A stretch of DNA of 64,000 nucleotides from Pictodentalium vernedei (GCA_031216915.1 CM062289.1:390268674-390332673), one strand, 5' to 3'. Shown: positions 42,716-54,228, counted from the first letter of the stretch. The notes: generated by a model from the sequence alone, not told the origin. Made by a program: numbers and translations.

Positions 42716-43555
42716 CCACTTAATTGGATATCAGTTGAATAACCCTGTAAAATTGAATATAATTTCCAAGCATCAAACTATTTACTGTACTTTTAGTAGA
42801 AGTTGTCCTGTTAATCTCATGTAATATACAGAGTAAACTCCTATTAACTGAATAAAAATCTTGTAACATATCAGATTACTGTGGAGCCCACTTAATAGGA
42901 TATCTCTTAACTGGTAGAGTGCTGGAAGCCCTATTTTGGGCTTTACTAAAAGTGACAGGCAATAACTGTCTGTAGCTACATTCTGCCTGAGGAAGCCTTT
43001 ATTGTCTCTGATGTGAATCAGATTTTTTATACAATACCTTGCTCTCTGACATTTAATTGGATAGTGCCTAGAAGGCACTATCCAATTAAATGTAATAGAG
43101 CAGTATATGATGAGCTTTGATTTGTTGTCAGAAAAAACTCAGCACTTTACCAGTTAACTGAATAGCCCTGTTAATTGAATATAATTTCCCAACACAAAAC
43201 CATTCACCATACCTCCAGTACAAATTTGACCTGTTAATTGAATGAAGGTTATAGAGTAAACTCCTGTTAATTGAATAAAAAATCTTGAAACCTATCAAGA
43301 AATTATCCTGACTCTCCCCAGTTTTCCTTTGTTTATAGACCTATTTGGCGCCCGTACATCCAATACAGGCATTTAATATATTATATCTTGTTTGACAGGC
43401 CTCATAGAGCTCTGTCAAACAAGATATAATAGAATAAATGCTATGTTTATCTCTAGAATACAGGAAGATGACACAGTCCCTATTAATTGAATACTCCTGT
43501 TAGTTGAATAATTTTCATTGGCAAAGTGGTTATTCAGTTAACATGGTTCCACTGT
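42716..43555. mobile_element. MITE M2, inverted composite copy
   Basis: Opens CAGTGGAGCCCACTTAATTG and closes AACATGGTTCCACTG. A second opening (CTGTGGAGCCCACTTAATAG) begins near 42880, so two copies overlap or one is partly duplicated. The core hairpin at ~43383-43431 is TTTGACAGGCCTC / GAGCTCTGTCAAA. An extra near-perfect palindrome at 43050-43092 (ATTTAATTGGATAGTGCC and complement) interrupts it. Confidence 0.65.
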
Positions 43556-43584
43556 ATAACTCTTGTCAACCAATGGACTCCCTA

Positions 43585-43814
43585 TATTTACAGGCCTATT
43601 TGGTGTTTGCACATCCAATATAGGCATTTAATCTTATTTTATCTTATTTGACAGAGCTCCATGAGCTCTGTTGAACAAGATATGATACAATAAATGCTCA
43701 GTTTATCACTAAAAGATTGGAAAATAACCAAATTCTGGGTAATTGAATACTCCTTTCAACAGAATGTTCTTCACAGGCAAAAAGTGGCTCTTCAATTAAC
43801 AAGGTTTCACTGTA
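43585..43814. mobile_element. MITE M2, partial copy
   Basis: Only half the element remains: the hairpin (TTTGACAGAGCTC / GAGCTCTGTTGAA) and the end TTAACAAGGTTTCACTG. Confidence 0.6.
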
Positions 43815-43949
43815 CTGTGATCACAAAACTGAATAAAGAATTTTGACCCGATTACTACTGGGATGTGATCCTGTCAAAAGTAACTTTCCCCTTTTCTCCT
43901 GCTGCACTATAGAATTTCACCTGTCAGAAAAGAACTACGAGAACACTGA

Positions 43950-44088
43950 CTCTCAGATTCTATTTTCATTTGTATTTTTTTGTGGCGTGGTATCAACAAT
44001 TTGACCTATGTTTTGATGAAGGTCGGTGGTCATTCCTCCGTCTGTCCATGTCGAGATGTCGGCATGATAACTTGAAAAAACATGTGAT
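43950..44088 (+). repeat. Dispersed repeat C, left part (split by DIRS-A3)
   Basis: GTCGGCATGATAACTTGAAA resembles AGCATGATAACGTAAACAAA in the uninterrupted units after 51080. The repeat resumes at 51080 with TTTTACCAATTTTAG. Confidence 0.65.
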
Positions 44089-44100
44089 ATTTTTATACTG

Positions 44101-44289
44101 TACCAATGACCCAGACATAGCTGGTGCTAACTCTTAAAATATAGGGCCAAACACAAATTTTGCCCCCCAATCCCCAAAATTTGCATCTAAAACTAAAGAA
44201 AACATGTCCTGAGAGGCCCTCCACACTTCGCCCCTACTGCGCATGCGCAGTGTCAAGGACGTTCCGAAATTGGCGCCATTTATCATTCT
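44101..44289 (+). repeat. DIRS-A3 left inverted terminal repeat
   Basis: Exact complement of 50853-51041. It contains the same CTGCGCATGCGCAG palindrome and GGCGCCA core as A1 although the bases around them differ. Confidence 0.93.
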
Positions 44290-44659
44290 AAGTTTGGCCC
44301 TTCATCAGTTAACATCTGACTGATCTTTGTGCTTTTAAATCTCAGTTTAAATGATGCCAGACACATAAATATTAGTGAAATGGTGATTCTAAGGAGGATA
44401 GAAAAGGAGGAGAGGAAAAGAATGTGTGACAGAATATTATCAGGGCTGTAACTTAAAATTTTTTAATGAAATTATGTTAAGTTACCTATTTTCAAGGCAG
44501 CAGCCATTTTGTTGTCATTCTGATTATTTAGTTACACTGTTTTTTCAAGTGTTTTTCCTCTCTCCCTGTCCTTTAAGTTCCCCCTTGCTATTCTCCCATG
44601 CTTTTGGCATAATTTCTGTAATTATTATTACTAAAATTTCTTGGGAGTTTAGCTGAATA

Positions 44660-44787
44660 ACAGAATGAATTCTGTTTTTTCCCCATGTTTACGTCTTCAC
44701 CTACGGGTGGTTAGGCGTTGTGTTCTGCATCTACCATCTGATGTTCTGCAGTTTCTTCCCTGGAAGTCTCTGTTTTGCATCAGATGG
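44660..44787 (+). promoter_or_regulatory. Three-hairpin leader of DIRS-A3
   Basis: Stem 1 ACAGAAT/ATTCTGT (44660-44675), stem 2 ACGTC/GGCGT (44691-44718), stem 3 CCATCTGATG/CATCAGATGG with inner CTTCC/GGAAG (44734-44787). The inner stem changes one C:G pair of A1 into T:A on both strands. Confidence 0.6.
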
Positions 44788-45189
44788 TGTATTTTTGGTA
44801 ACTGATTTCGGGCCTGGGTGCCTGGAGTCTTATTTTAGTGTTTTTACACTCATTGTTTACATTTACAACAGCCCTCTGTGTGAGGGGGGGATTTCTAAAT
44901 AATAATATCTTTATGTTATTTCAATCATAACTAGATACATTATTATTGTTCGTAAGTGTTGAATAAATTGTTTAAAATATTTTTAAAATTTTTGTCCACA
45001 CTTAGGCTTGGGATCCATTGGGGCTCAACGTTACTTTTCAGAAACTTGGGCTGTTCTGAAAAAATATTTTTTCAAAATATTTTGATTTCAATTATTTTTT
45101 CTATATTAATGGATCATATTATTATTATGTATTTTGATTGCCAGGGGTTAGTGCGAGTACCAGGACTTGTTTTCTTTTCACATTGAAAG

Positions 45190-47760
45190 GATATTGATCA
45201 ATTGTTTTAAGAGGAAGTCTTCCTCTGACCTTATTATCATTCTATATGTGGTCAGTGTACTCGCATTAACTCCGGTTCTGTATCGTATGATTTCGATGAC
45301 AATATGGGAAGCGTATGTCACGGTATGTTGTTGGGGATTTGGACACTCCGGTCCTTTCCCCGCAGGGTCACTCTACTTTATCAATTTCTATTTCAGACGA
45401 TCAAGATTAGGGTGATGTATCTGTGATGTCTTCCAACAGTGTGCCTCCGTCGTCACAATTAATGAAGGGCTAGCGGAAAAGTGCTCATGTAATACGCCAA
45501 TTGCCTAAGAGGACCCTAGTAGGTTCGACGGCCTTTGACGTCCGCTAGCTCGCCCGGTGTAGCGTCCATTCACCGAATGGTTCGGCAGCCGGGTTCGTCC
45601 GTTGCGGTCTAGAAGGAATTTTGGGGTGATGCGAGCACTATAAAATTAACTTAATGCACACCCAGTGACGGCGGATCGGAGGGAGAACGGAGGAAGCCTT
45701 TTAGTCCGGTTCATAGCTCGTTCCGGTCCATCCGGACGGCAAGCGAGAGAGGCCCCTCTCTCGTTCAACAACATCTGGCCCCAGATGTTGTGGTACAAAT
45801 GTGTCGTTAGCGGAGCATACGTCCGTCGCTCGGGACGCTCCGTTGTATAGGCAGTCCGCTGAGACTGCTAAGGCTTCCTCTTCTCGTCAGCGCACACAAC
45901 CGCACCTTGGCTGCGTGACCGCCGATATATTACCAGCTTCGCCGATCAAGGATTCTTCGGCGACCAGGTCACACCATCCGGCAGCCAGGGATTCGAGACC
46001 GATGGACTCCGGACGTTCGCATAGGAAAAGTATGCGGGAGCCATCTGATGCGGAGCTGCCCTCGGCGAAGCAGCGATAGACTGCGCCTCCGCAGGTCTCG
46101 ACGCCGGACATTCTTGTGCACATAGCACAGCTTATCGCAGCATCCCAGCAGCCGACAGAAACGGTGTCGGATCGAGAATTATCCGACAGCGCTGGGTCGG
46201 TAGCCGGGGACTCGAGGCCTGCAGACTCCGGACGTTCGCATAGGAAGTATGCGGGAGTCAACGTACACGGAGCTTCCAGCGGCAATGCATCGTAAGTCCG
46301 CTACTGCACAGGCCTCGGGAACGGACGTGCTTTCCTTAATAGCACAGTTTATCGCAGCATCCCAGCATCAACTGAATCTGTCGCATATATTTTATCCGAC
46401 GATGCTGGGTCGGGACGCTCCGCGGAAGCGGGTACGGTCGTCCGAAAGTTTCATCCGGTCCGACGGGATACCGAAAGGGATTCGGTGGATTTCAAGCTTT
46501 CCCTTTTGGAACAACATATGCTGCGATGCCGGATAAGAAACTGATAGCGTCGGTGGACTTAGAAATTTTTGGTTCGGTTCAGGGACATCGTCCCTCAGTT
46601 CCGACATAGTCCAATAATGTCACACAAACTTTCGAATTATTGAACGACGCTATATATTATTATTTTATGCTTGCTATCCAAGCATTTCTGGTTTCTTGTT
46701 CGAAGAGTTATGGAGATGTCTTTCAAAAGTGTGCCTCTGTCGTCATAGTTAATGAAGAGTTAGCGGCAATAAGTGCTCATGGAATATGTCTATCGCTTAC
46801 GGAGTGACATTCGCTAGCTCACCCGGTGTAGCGTACATTCATCGAATGGTTCGGCTGCCGGGTTCGTCCGTTGCGGTCTAGGAAGGAGATTTGGGTGATG
46901 CGAGCACTTTAATTACTTTAGTACTCACCCAGTGACGGCAGATTGAGGACAGATCGGAGGAAGCCAACAACATAGGGGACCGCATGTTGTGGTTCAGATA
47001 TTTTACATTCGGAGCATATGTCCGTTGCTCGGGACGCTCCGTTATATTGACAGTCCGAGAGACTGTCTTTAATGCTTCCTCATCCTCACAGCAGGGCACA
47101 CGACCGCACATTGGCTACGTGACCTCGAGTATCCGATCAGTTTCGGCATTCAGTGATTCCACAGCGAATAGGTCGCGCCATCCGGTAGCCAAGGGACACG
47201 AGGCCTATACACTCCGTTCGCTCGCATATTGGAAGTATGCACGGGGTAACGATCTCGGAGCTTCCTGCGGCAATGCATCGTAAGACCGCTGCTCCTCAAG
47301 CCTCAGTGACGGACGTGCTATCCGAGTTAGCACAGTTGTTTCGCAGCATCCCAGCAATTGACGGTTTCTCGGTCGAATCAGGAATTATCCGACGGCGCTG
47401 GGTCGGTGCGGTCCGCGGTTGCATCAAGCTACGGACGACCGAACGCTTTATAGGGTCCGACAGGATGGCGAAAGGGATTCGAAAGATTTCGAGTTTTCCC
47501 TTTAGTAGTATCGGAAGATGCCTTTCATATCTTCTGGCATTTCTTCCAGTGATTATTTTTCGGACTTCATTGCTGCGATCTTGGATAAGAGACTTATAGC
47601 GTCATTGGACTCGGATTTTTCGATCGGTACAGGGACTTTGTCCCTGACTTACCGACGCAGTCCAATATTGTCATTACAACATGTGTTTTATTTTTCGACG
47701 CTATATATATTATATATATATACAAGCCTGCTACTAAGCATGATAGTTTAGTTTCTTGTC
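45190..47760 (+). pseudogene. DIRS-A3 gag remnants, partly duplicated
   Basis: 45190-46680 aligns with A1 gag from GGACATTGTTCAAATTG to about TATTGAACGACGCTA. A second gag segment from ~46735 to 47700 repeats the middle of the gene: TCGCTAGCTCACCCGGTGTA, then GGGCACACGACCGCAC, then GGAATTATCCGACGGCGC. Frameshifts and stops occur throughout both. The longest surviving piece is 93 codons (45801-46079). Confidence 0.85.
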
Positions 47761-47799
47761 CGCGTGGCTCATTTCTGCCATTTTATCTTTTTTACATAT

Positions 47800-49020
47800 A
47801 GTTTATTTTGGCAGAGCAGGGCATACCGAGAGTTCATATGCGTCTAGACGGTGTGATTAAAGACTGCATATATTCTTTTTCACCGTTTATGTCTTTTCCA
47901 ATTTCAATGTTGGGAACGACATTATGTATAGTAGACTTAACTTAGACGCTTTATTATACGTAATCCGCCTTACTGAGGCGTTATCATTACGTCTTCAAGA
48001 AAAGATTTACGGGATATTATTCTCAATGTAATTTCTTTTGAGGGCAGTAGTTTGTTCACGTATAACTCCGCCCTTCAGTGGCTGATTGGAGTTGGTTAGA
48101 CGTGATGCAGCCCTAGCTACATCCACGCGTGGATAGTAGGTTAAGAACTCTCTCAGAGTCGCTTCGTTCTCGGAGGAGCTTCTCTTCGACGGCAACTTTC
48201 CGGCAATCCATGAATTGCTTGATTTATACATTCTCTTGTCTATCTAGTGTTACAAGAGATTCAGACTGGGGCAAACATTCGGTGGTTGACTCAGAGAGTG
48301 CCGCCGCAGTTGCCGGACCCGAGTGTGGCTGTTATGACGGTTGCCAGTCAAACAGATTGGGATATATACTGATCCCTACGGATTCGAAGTGCCAGGGTCT
48401 TTGGGTTCCGCAGTCTTTTAGCTATCAGTTAACTTCCGCGGAATAATGTTTTTTAGGCTTGCTTTATGTCATTGCATGAACATTATTCAGAAACGCATGC
48501 CCAAATTCCTGTCCTTTAATTCGACAGTAGTGGCGTATCTCCGGAACCAGGGAGGCACTCTTTCGTTTCCGTTATTCAATTTAATGGAAAGAATCCGTCT
48601 GTTGGTTATAGTACACCAAGTTCAGTTTTGGTCCGTCATATTCTGGGTCGTCTGATTGTTTTATCGCACTCCCGTTCTCTTACGGGTCGCTTGTTGCTGT
48701 CAGAATGGACTCTCAACAAACAAGTATTCAATCAGATTTGCTATCTATGGGAGCGCCCAATGATGTTTTATTTATGACACAGCTGGCTAATCAATTGCAG
48801 ACGTATGTGTTGGCTTGTCCAGATCTCTGAGCTAATACTGTTAACGCTCTATTGATCTATAGGACGGAATGATAGGATACGCGTATCCTCCGGCGCTGTT
48901 GTTTTTAGCAGGTATTGCTAAGATAAACATCCACAATACATTTCTGTTGATAGCATCTCTATCTTCACAGAGATCATGAGTAATTTACTCTCTTGTCTAC
49001 TGTGGATCTTAACGTGAAAT
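47800..49020 (+). pseudogene. DIRS-A3 gag end and RT/RNase H remnant
   Basis: Short blocks of A1 gag (CATACCGAGAGTTC, GCCCTTCAGTGGCTGATTGG) are followed, after a deletion of most of RT, by RNase H pieces: GAGATTCAGACTGGGGCAA, GTGCCAGGGTCTTTGG, CGACAGTAGTGGCGTAT. Most of the RT palm, including the YLDD region, is gone. Confidence 0.8.
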
Positions 49021-50105
49021 CTTCCTCTATGTGAGGATCTTTTTTCACTGGGTAAATCGTGTCATCTTTATCACAACCAGCAAGGTCGCAACCTTCATGT
49101 ATTCCGTTGGGTGGTCCGTATTGCATTGTAAGCACTGTACTGGACGAGCTTTGGACGCGATTTCTTACTATAGGAGATCCTCTTCTTCGCTATTCTATGC
49201 GACTAAAGTGGAGGCTCTTCCGTCGTGGTGTAGGGATCATTATGTTCATATGGTTGATCCCTCCATACTACTCATTGCTATTTTTTAGTATACTTGTTTC
49301 ACAAGATCTACTGCAGCCTGTTTAGGTTTATGTTACCTCATACCTATGCACTCTACGATAGTTTACAATTGAGTCTTTTGTCTCTTTATCTAAGTCAGTT
49401 AGTAACTTTTTGATAAATAGACTTAGAATCTTTAGATTAAATTCCTATACGGATTTTAACTTCAGGTTCTTATTTAGCTAAGTAATCATTTGAGCCTCTG
49501 GAAACAGTAGTTTTCAAATTCTGACCTTTTAGACAGTAATTCTGTTGGTTTCTCTTTTACTGTAGAGTCAGTGAGTTTCATGCACTATCGATGGATGATT
49601 TTCACTTTCATAGTTTCGGAATCAATACTTCCGTTACTATTTAGGTTGGATTGTTGTATAAGAGTTAGGCTCCTATTATCCGGAACCTATTATTTTAAGG
49701 TCCTTCCGTCTTCGTATGGGCATAGGCCTTTACTCTTTCCGGGTACAGTTTATGTATTTATAAACAGATATCTGTTTATTACAAGGGCGTAAGCTTCTTC
49801 TGTCTTTGATGTCTAGTAGAAGGACGTTACGCTCCATTTTATTGTTAATGGATTCTATTAACTAGCGTACTGCTTATGGTATATCATTGACTTAGCAGTT
49901 GTGCTTAAGATTTCGGCTCATGAAGTAAGAGTTCTTCTACTTCTTGGGCTTACATTAATAGTGTTGCTATTATAGATTTTTTGAAGGCTGCTCATTGCGC
50001 TCAGCCATCCATTCATGAATTTTATCTCAGAAATATCGAGTCCATTTCTGGAGGCCTCTATTGTTAGGTCTATTATCTACTGCTCAGAATGTCATTCACT
50101 TAACA
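49021..50105 (+). pseudogene. DIRS-A3 tyrosine recombinase remnant
   Basis: Aligns with the A1 recombinase from CACAACCAGCAAGGTCGCA to CTGCTCAGAATGTCATTCAC, with frequent indels. Segments equivalent to the arginine motif (CTGTAGAGTCAGTGAG) and H-x-x-R motif (GCTCATGAAGTAAGAG) are recognisable at DNA level but out of any common frame. Confidence 0.85.
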
Positions 50106-50695
50106 GTTGCTACTATAGCTAGGTAGGCTGTCTGTTTCGGCAGTGTCTCCGTTCGGCTGCCCTCTTCGCTCTGGGCTATTTGACCCAGGGCAAGAAAAAG
50201 GGGGGGGGGGGGGGAGGGTGTTCCCTTGGGTCACCTGTTTTTACTATGAAAACAAGGGGATACCTCCTCCGGAGTTAGTAATTCTGAGCTGTTATTGGGA
50301 TGGTTGTTTAGTGAGAAGTTTAAGTTTATAAAATTCATTCAAGTCTTAGTTTTTAAAGTATAGCTTTTGAATATTGCATATGTCAACGGACATGATTATG
50401 CAATTCTCACACACTTTTAGGAGTATAAGAGTCTCTATTCTCTAGACTTACTTTATTATTGGCTTACTTTAAAAATTATTAGTATAAGGATTATTGGATA
50501 TTTATAGAGTACATGGATGTATGAAGCTCAATTTTTGGAAGGTGTTGTATCTTTCTAATTTATCATAAATAAGAAAGATACATGTAAGGCCTATTACTTC
50601 TTTTCCCTACAGGGGATGACTCTATTTTATTTTATTGAGCGTATTCCATTTTGCTCTATGTCCTTGGCCCTCCAGCCTTTTTACTATTCAGCTAT

Positions 50696-50777
50696 GTCTG
50701 GGTCATTGGTACAGTATAAAAATGTTAAAAAATTTATAGTAATTTATATATTTTTTATACTTACCAATGACCCAGAC
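50696..50777 (+). repeat. DIRS-A3 internal complementary region
   Basis: GTCTGGGTCATTGGTACAG to TACTTACCAATGACCCAGAC, the same layout as in A1. The base just before it (CTAT-GTC) is the A3-specific one. Confidence 0.9.
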
Positions 50778-50852
50778 GGGGATGGCCCTCCCAGGAGTTG
50801 GGAACTCTTGCCTCCCCGCTGAGTACATAGCGCTTACCAGGCACTGGTTATT

Positions 50853-51041
50853 AGAATGATAAATGGCGCCAATTTCGGAACGTCCTTGACACTGCGCATG
50901 CGCAGTAGGGGCGAAGTGTGGAGGGCCTCTCAGGACATGTTTTCTTTAGTTTTAGATGCAAATTTTGGGGATTGGGGGGCAAAATTTGTGTTTGGCCCTA
51001 TATTTTAAGAGTTAGCACCAGCTATGTCTGGGTCATTGGTA
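50853..51041 (-). repeat. DIRS-A3 right inverted terminal repeat
   Basis: Matches 44101-44289 at all 189 positions. About 38 bp of right-end tail follow, to 51079. Confidence 0.93.
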
Positions 51042-51079
51042 AGTATAAAAAATATATAAATTACTATAAATTTTTTAAC

Positions 51080-51710
51080 TTTTACCAATTTTAGTCTGAG
51101 TTTTACTCCAGAATGTCTTCAAAAAACAGTCCTGCCCAAATCTTTTTTCAGAAGTTTGTTTTCTTGTTCAAATTGTCGACTTGTGGGGAGTGTCAGTATG
51201 AAAACTTGAAGAAACATTATCCAATTTTTACCCAATTTGGTCTGTAGTTTGTTCTCAAGAATATCTTTGACGTGCTCGAAAACCAGTCCAGCCCAAATTT
51301 TTTTTCAGGAGATTGTTTTCTTGTTTGAATTTCCGACTTGCAGACAGTATCAGCATGATAACGTAAACAAATGTTATCAGATTTTTATCACATTTGATCT
51401 GGGAGTCCTACTCTAGATTACCTTGCATGAGTTCAAAAACCAGTCATGCCCAAACTTTTTTCAGGAGTTATGCCTCTTTGATTGTTCTTTTGTTTGATCT
51501 TCCAACTTTTCTTCTTTGAATTTCTGACTTGCGGCCAATGTCAGCATGATAACTTTAACAAACGTTATCCAGTTTTTACCAAATTTGTTCTGTACCTCTA
51601 AGATTGTTTCCTAGTTTCAGTTGCTATCACAGATTCCTCTGTATCTCCACTGGACACCAGCATCTCTGATGTGAGCTCTTGTCTTGATTCTGTTTCAATT
51701 ACAAAATATT
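51080..51710 (+). repeat. Dispersed repeat C, right part
   Basis: About three 165-190-bp subunits with CAGTCCTGCCCAAATC / CAGTCCAGCCCAAATT, TTTTTCAGGAG, GCATGATAAC and ATTTTTACCAAATTTG blocks. They supply the uninterrupted version of the A3 insertion site (around 51380 and 51570). Confidence 0.65.
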
Positions 51711-51853
51711 TTATTTAGACCTCAAAAAGTTAAAAATCTGTTTCTCTGGCCCTACTTCATGGTCCCTTTGGCTGCTTCATGCTATCTTTTTATAACCTGT
51801 GCAAACTTAAAAAAATAAAAATTAAATGGTTTAAGTCTGATATTTTACCCAAG

Positions 51854-51981
51854 TTAATAAAATTGATAAATTTGTTCCTTCAGTGCAACAAGGCTTTCCC
51901 TTGCTTTAGCATTTTCAAAGTCTTCTTTCACTTGTGAGGTCAAATACACCACCGCCCATGCTCTTCTGAAGATTACGAGGC
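51854..51981 (-). CDS. Exon-like segment, possible terminal exon of an unidentified gene
   Basis: On the - strand, a pyrimidine-rich TTTTATATTTTAG ends at 51982. It is followed by an open frame of 41 codons and TAA: LVIFRRAWAVVYLTSQ, then an amphipathic stretch VKEDFENAKARESLVALKEQ, ending IYQFY. A decayed + strand copy at 38707 shares the intron-like flank and acceptor, so an intron/exon segment was duplicated. I do not recognise the protein and cannot see its other exons. It could be a gene fragment rather than a working gene. Confidence 0.4.
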
Positions 51982-52268
51982 CTAAAATATAAAACAAACC
52001 AAGAACATGAACTTTTGATGGCAAAGAAATAATTACAAAAATAAGATAGAAAAAAAACGCTCGCCCACATGCAATTTTACAAAAAATGGCTTGAGAAACA
52101 GAAGATCTACTTTGTGGGGCCTTATGGTGTGTCACGACTGGATTGCAAACTGATCGAGAAACATACCACTTTTTGTCATAGTACTGTAACAAGGTGTAAT
52201 TTTGTTTTGGAAAGGGTTACATGTTCCTCAAATGAATTTCCCCATGTGTAAACATCTATAACTGTCCA
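51982..52268. other. Intron-like flank of the exon-like segment
   Basis: Homologous, in inverted orientation, to 37490-37549. A frame runs into it from the exon-like segment, but it is better read as intron. Confidence 0.35.
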
Positions 52269-52906
52269 GTACTGTGGAATACTGTTAATTGAATAGACAC
52301 TTTGCCATGGAAAAATATTCAATTAATAGGAGTTTGGTCATTTTCCTGTATTCAAGTGATAATCTGACAATTGTTTGTATTACAACTTGTTTGACAGAGC
52401 GCATAGAGCTCTGTCAAACAAGATGTAATAGGTTAAAATGCCTATATTGGATTACTGAGGCCAAATTGGCTTAGAAACATATGGAATTATTTCAAGAAGT
52501 TTTATTCAGTTAACAGGAGTTTACTCTTTAATCTAGATGCATTAAGCGGGTCAAATCTGTACTGAAGGTACATATGTGTGGTAATGGCTTGACGTAAATT
52601 ATCATTAATTAACAGGGTTTAACCCTTTGCCTAATGTAACTGCCAAAACCGGCCACCACTATTCACAAAAATCACCATTAAATTTTCCTTATCTTTTCAT
52701 TTTTGGGTCTTAAAAACATAGCTTATGACTCCTCTTTGGAACCAGCTCATTGAGCTTGTTCCAATGAGGAGTCATAAGCTATGTTTTTGACGTCAAAAAT
52801 GAAAAAAAATCAGCTATTCAGTAATTTTGCCTGCAAGTGTTGTCTACCTTTTATTTTAGGTAAAGGGTTAACAACTAAAATATATCCAAATAAGTGAGCT
52901 TCACTG
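52269..52906. mobile_element. MITE M2 copy containing a nested TTAA-type MITE
   Basis: M2 sequence (GGAATACTGTTAATTGAATA, hairpin TTTGACAGAGCGC / GAGCTCTGTCAAA, AGGAGTTTACTC) runs to 52618. It resumes after 52871 with TATATCCAAATAAGTGAG and ends GCTTCACTG|TA. The break is exactly filled by the element at 52619-52871. Confidence 0.75.
52619..52871. mobile_element. TTAA-flanked MITE (piggyBac-type), copy nested in M2
   Basis: TTAA at 52619-52622 and 52868-52871; tips CCCTTTGCCTAATG and TTTTAGGTAAAGGG. Core hairpin CATAGCTTATGACTCCTC / GAGGAGTCATAAGCTATG. In this copy both arms carry the same two differences from the 17720 copy, so the pairing is preserved. Confidence 0.85.
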
Positions 52907-53027
52907 TAAAATTTCCCAGCTGTGTTGTAAAAAATTCTGAAATACTGTAAGTTGGTTTCCATCTGCATATATTTCAGCTCTGATGTTGGCTATTTCACCG
53001 TAACCATATAACAAAACTTACTTCTGT

Positions 53028-53233
53028 AGGAACCCCAGGAAGTGCAGCATTGCTTGTTTACTGTGGTACTTTACTTGTAAATAGGACCTGGAACCAATGC
53101 CTGGGTGGAAGGCCTCTAAAATGGGCCGCGTATGTACCAACGATTGGCTAAACTTGACTTCACACCTCTCTTGAGGTCATGATATAGCCAGAAATGCTGA
53201 AAGTGACCTTAAACACAAATAAATATATAAACA
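53028..53233 (+). repeat. S2 short interspersed repeat, copy 4
   Basis: Starts GGAACCCCAGGAAGTGCAG, includes GTTTACTGTGGTA and GGGTGGAAGGCCTCTAAA, and ends ACCTTAAACACAAATAAAT. Same family as 684. Confidence 0.6.
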
Positions 53234-53346
53234 AATAACAAAACACACCACTCGGCTACCGACAGACCCTAATAAGGGGATGCTAGTTAACCAAGGATGT
53301 ACGTGTCTAATACAGAACACATGTAACACTCAATGAATTATTGGTA

Positions 53347-53776
53347 CAGTACAATCCTCTTAATTGAATATCCATTTTGCCAGTGAAAATTATTCAATTA
53401 ACAGGAGTATACAATTAACAGGGATTTGGTCAGTTTTCTGTGTTCTGGAGGTAAACTGAGCATTTATTCTATTCTATCTTGTTTGACAAAGCTCATAGAG
53501 CTCTGTCAAACAAGATAGAATAGAATAAATGCCTGTATTGGATGTAGTGAGGCCAAAAAGGTTGATAAATAAGGGGAATTTGGTGTGTCTCACAGTAATT
53601 TTTTCGACATATTACAAAAATTTATATACAATTAACAGCAGTTTACTCTACAACCCATATGCAATTAACAAATCAAATTTGTACTGAAGGTATGGTAAAT
53701 GGCTTTGTGTTTGAAAATTATATTCAATTAACAGGGATATACAATTAAGAGATATCCAATTAAGTGGTCTCCACTG
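53347..53776. mobile_element. TA-flanked MITE (M2), copy 2
   Basis: 430 bp from CAGTACAATCCTCTTAATTG to GTGGTCTCCACTG, flanked by TA at 53345-53346 and 53777-53778. It matches the copy at 35237 almost throughout. The hairpin TTTGACAAAGCTC / GAGCTCTGTCAAA is at the centre. Confidence 0.88.
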
Positions 53777-53778
53777 TA

Positions 53779-54216
53779 TCAGAAAATTACATCACTTAAT
53801 TCCACATACTACATTTCATTGGAAATCAATGAGAACTTCTCTCTTTATCAAATTTCCAGAGTGCTGAACAATCAAAGTTGAGACTATCAAAACTGGAAAA
53901 TTTGGATGTCGAGTATTGAATGTTATCGAAAATTTTCCATTTTTTTCAAACTCAAAAGTTTGAATCCCTTTACCTAATATTCTTGCCTGCAATTATCTTT
54001 TTTCTGTTCCTGTCATTGTGACACGTACCATCAGTTTTTGCTTGTGATCCCAAACTTGGTATCTATCACAATGTTAAGAATCCATAAGAGTGGTGCACCA
54101 TATCTGTGACAAGCATTTTATATTTCTGGGTAGGTGTACGTGTATCACACTCTTTAGGCTATACAACTCACAGAAGGTAAGTTTTAATTCAATCATTCTA
54201 GCATAGAAAATTTGAT
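53779..54216. other. No gene seen
   Basis: AT-rich sequence between the M2 MITE and DIRS-A2, without credible coding frames. Confidence 0.4.
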
Positions 54217-54228
54217 ATTTTTATACTG

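Larger units (their letters stand above)
44089..51079 (+). mobile_element. DIRS element A3: intact ends, decayed genes
   Basis: 6991 bp from ATTTTTATACTG to TTTTTTAAC. Its 189-bp terminal repeats (44101-44289, 50853-51041) are identical to each other, and its internal complementary region (50696-50777) carries the same private variant (CTATGTC in place of CTAAGTC). Yet gag, RT and recombinase are broken by dozens of stops and indels, and part of gag is duplicated. A non-autonomous element that retrotransposed with other copies' proteins is the simplest reading. Confidence 0.9.

Noticed and set aside
45887..46285. 132-codon - strand frame in DIRS-A3
   Set aside because: Antisense shadow of decayed gag.
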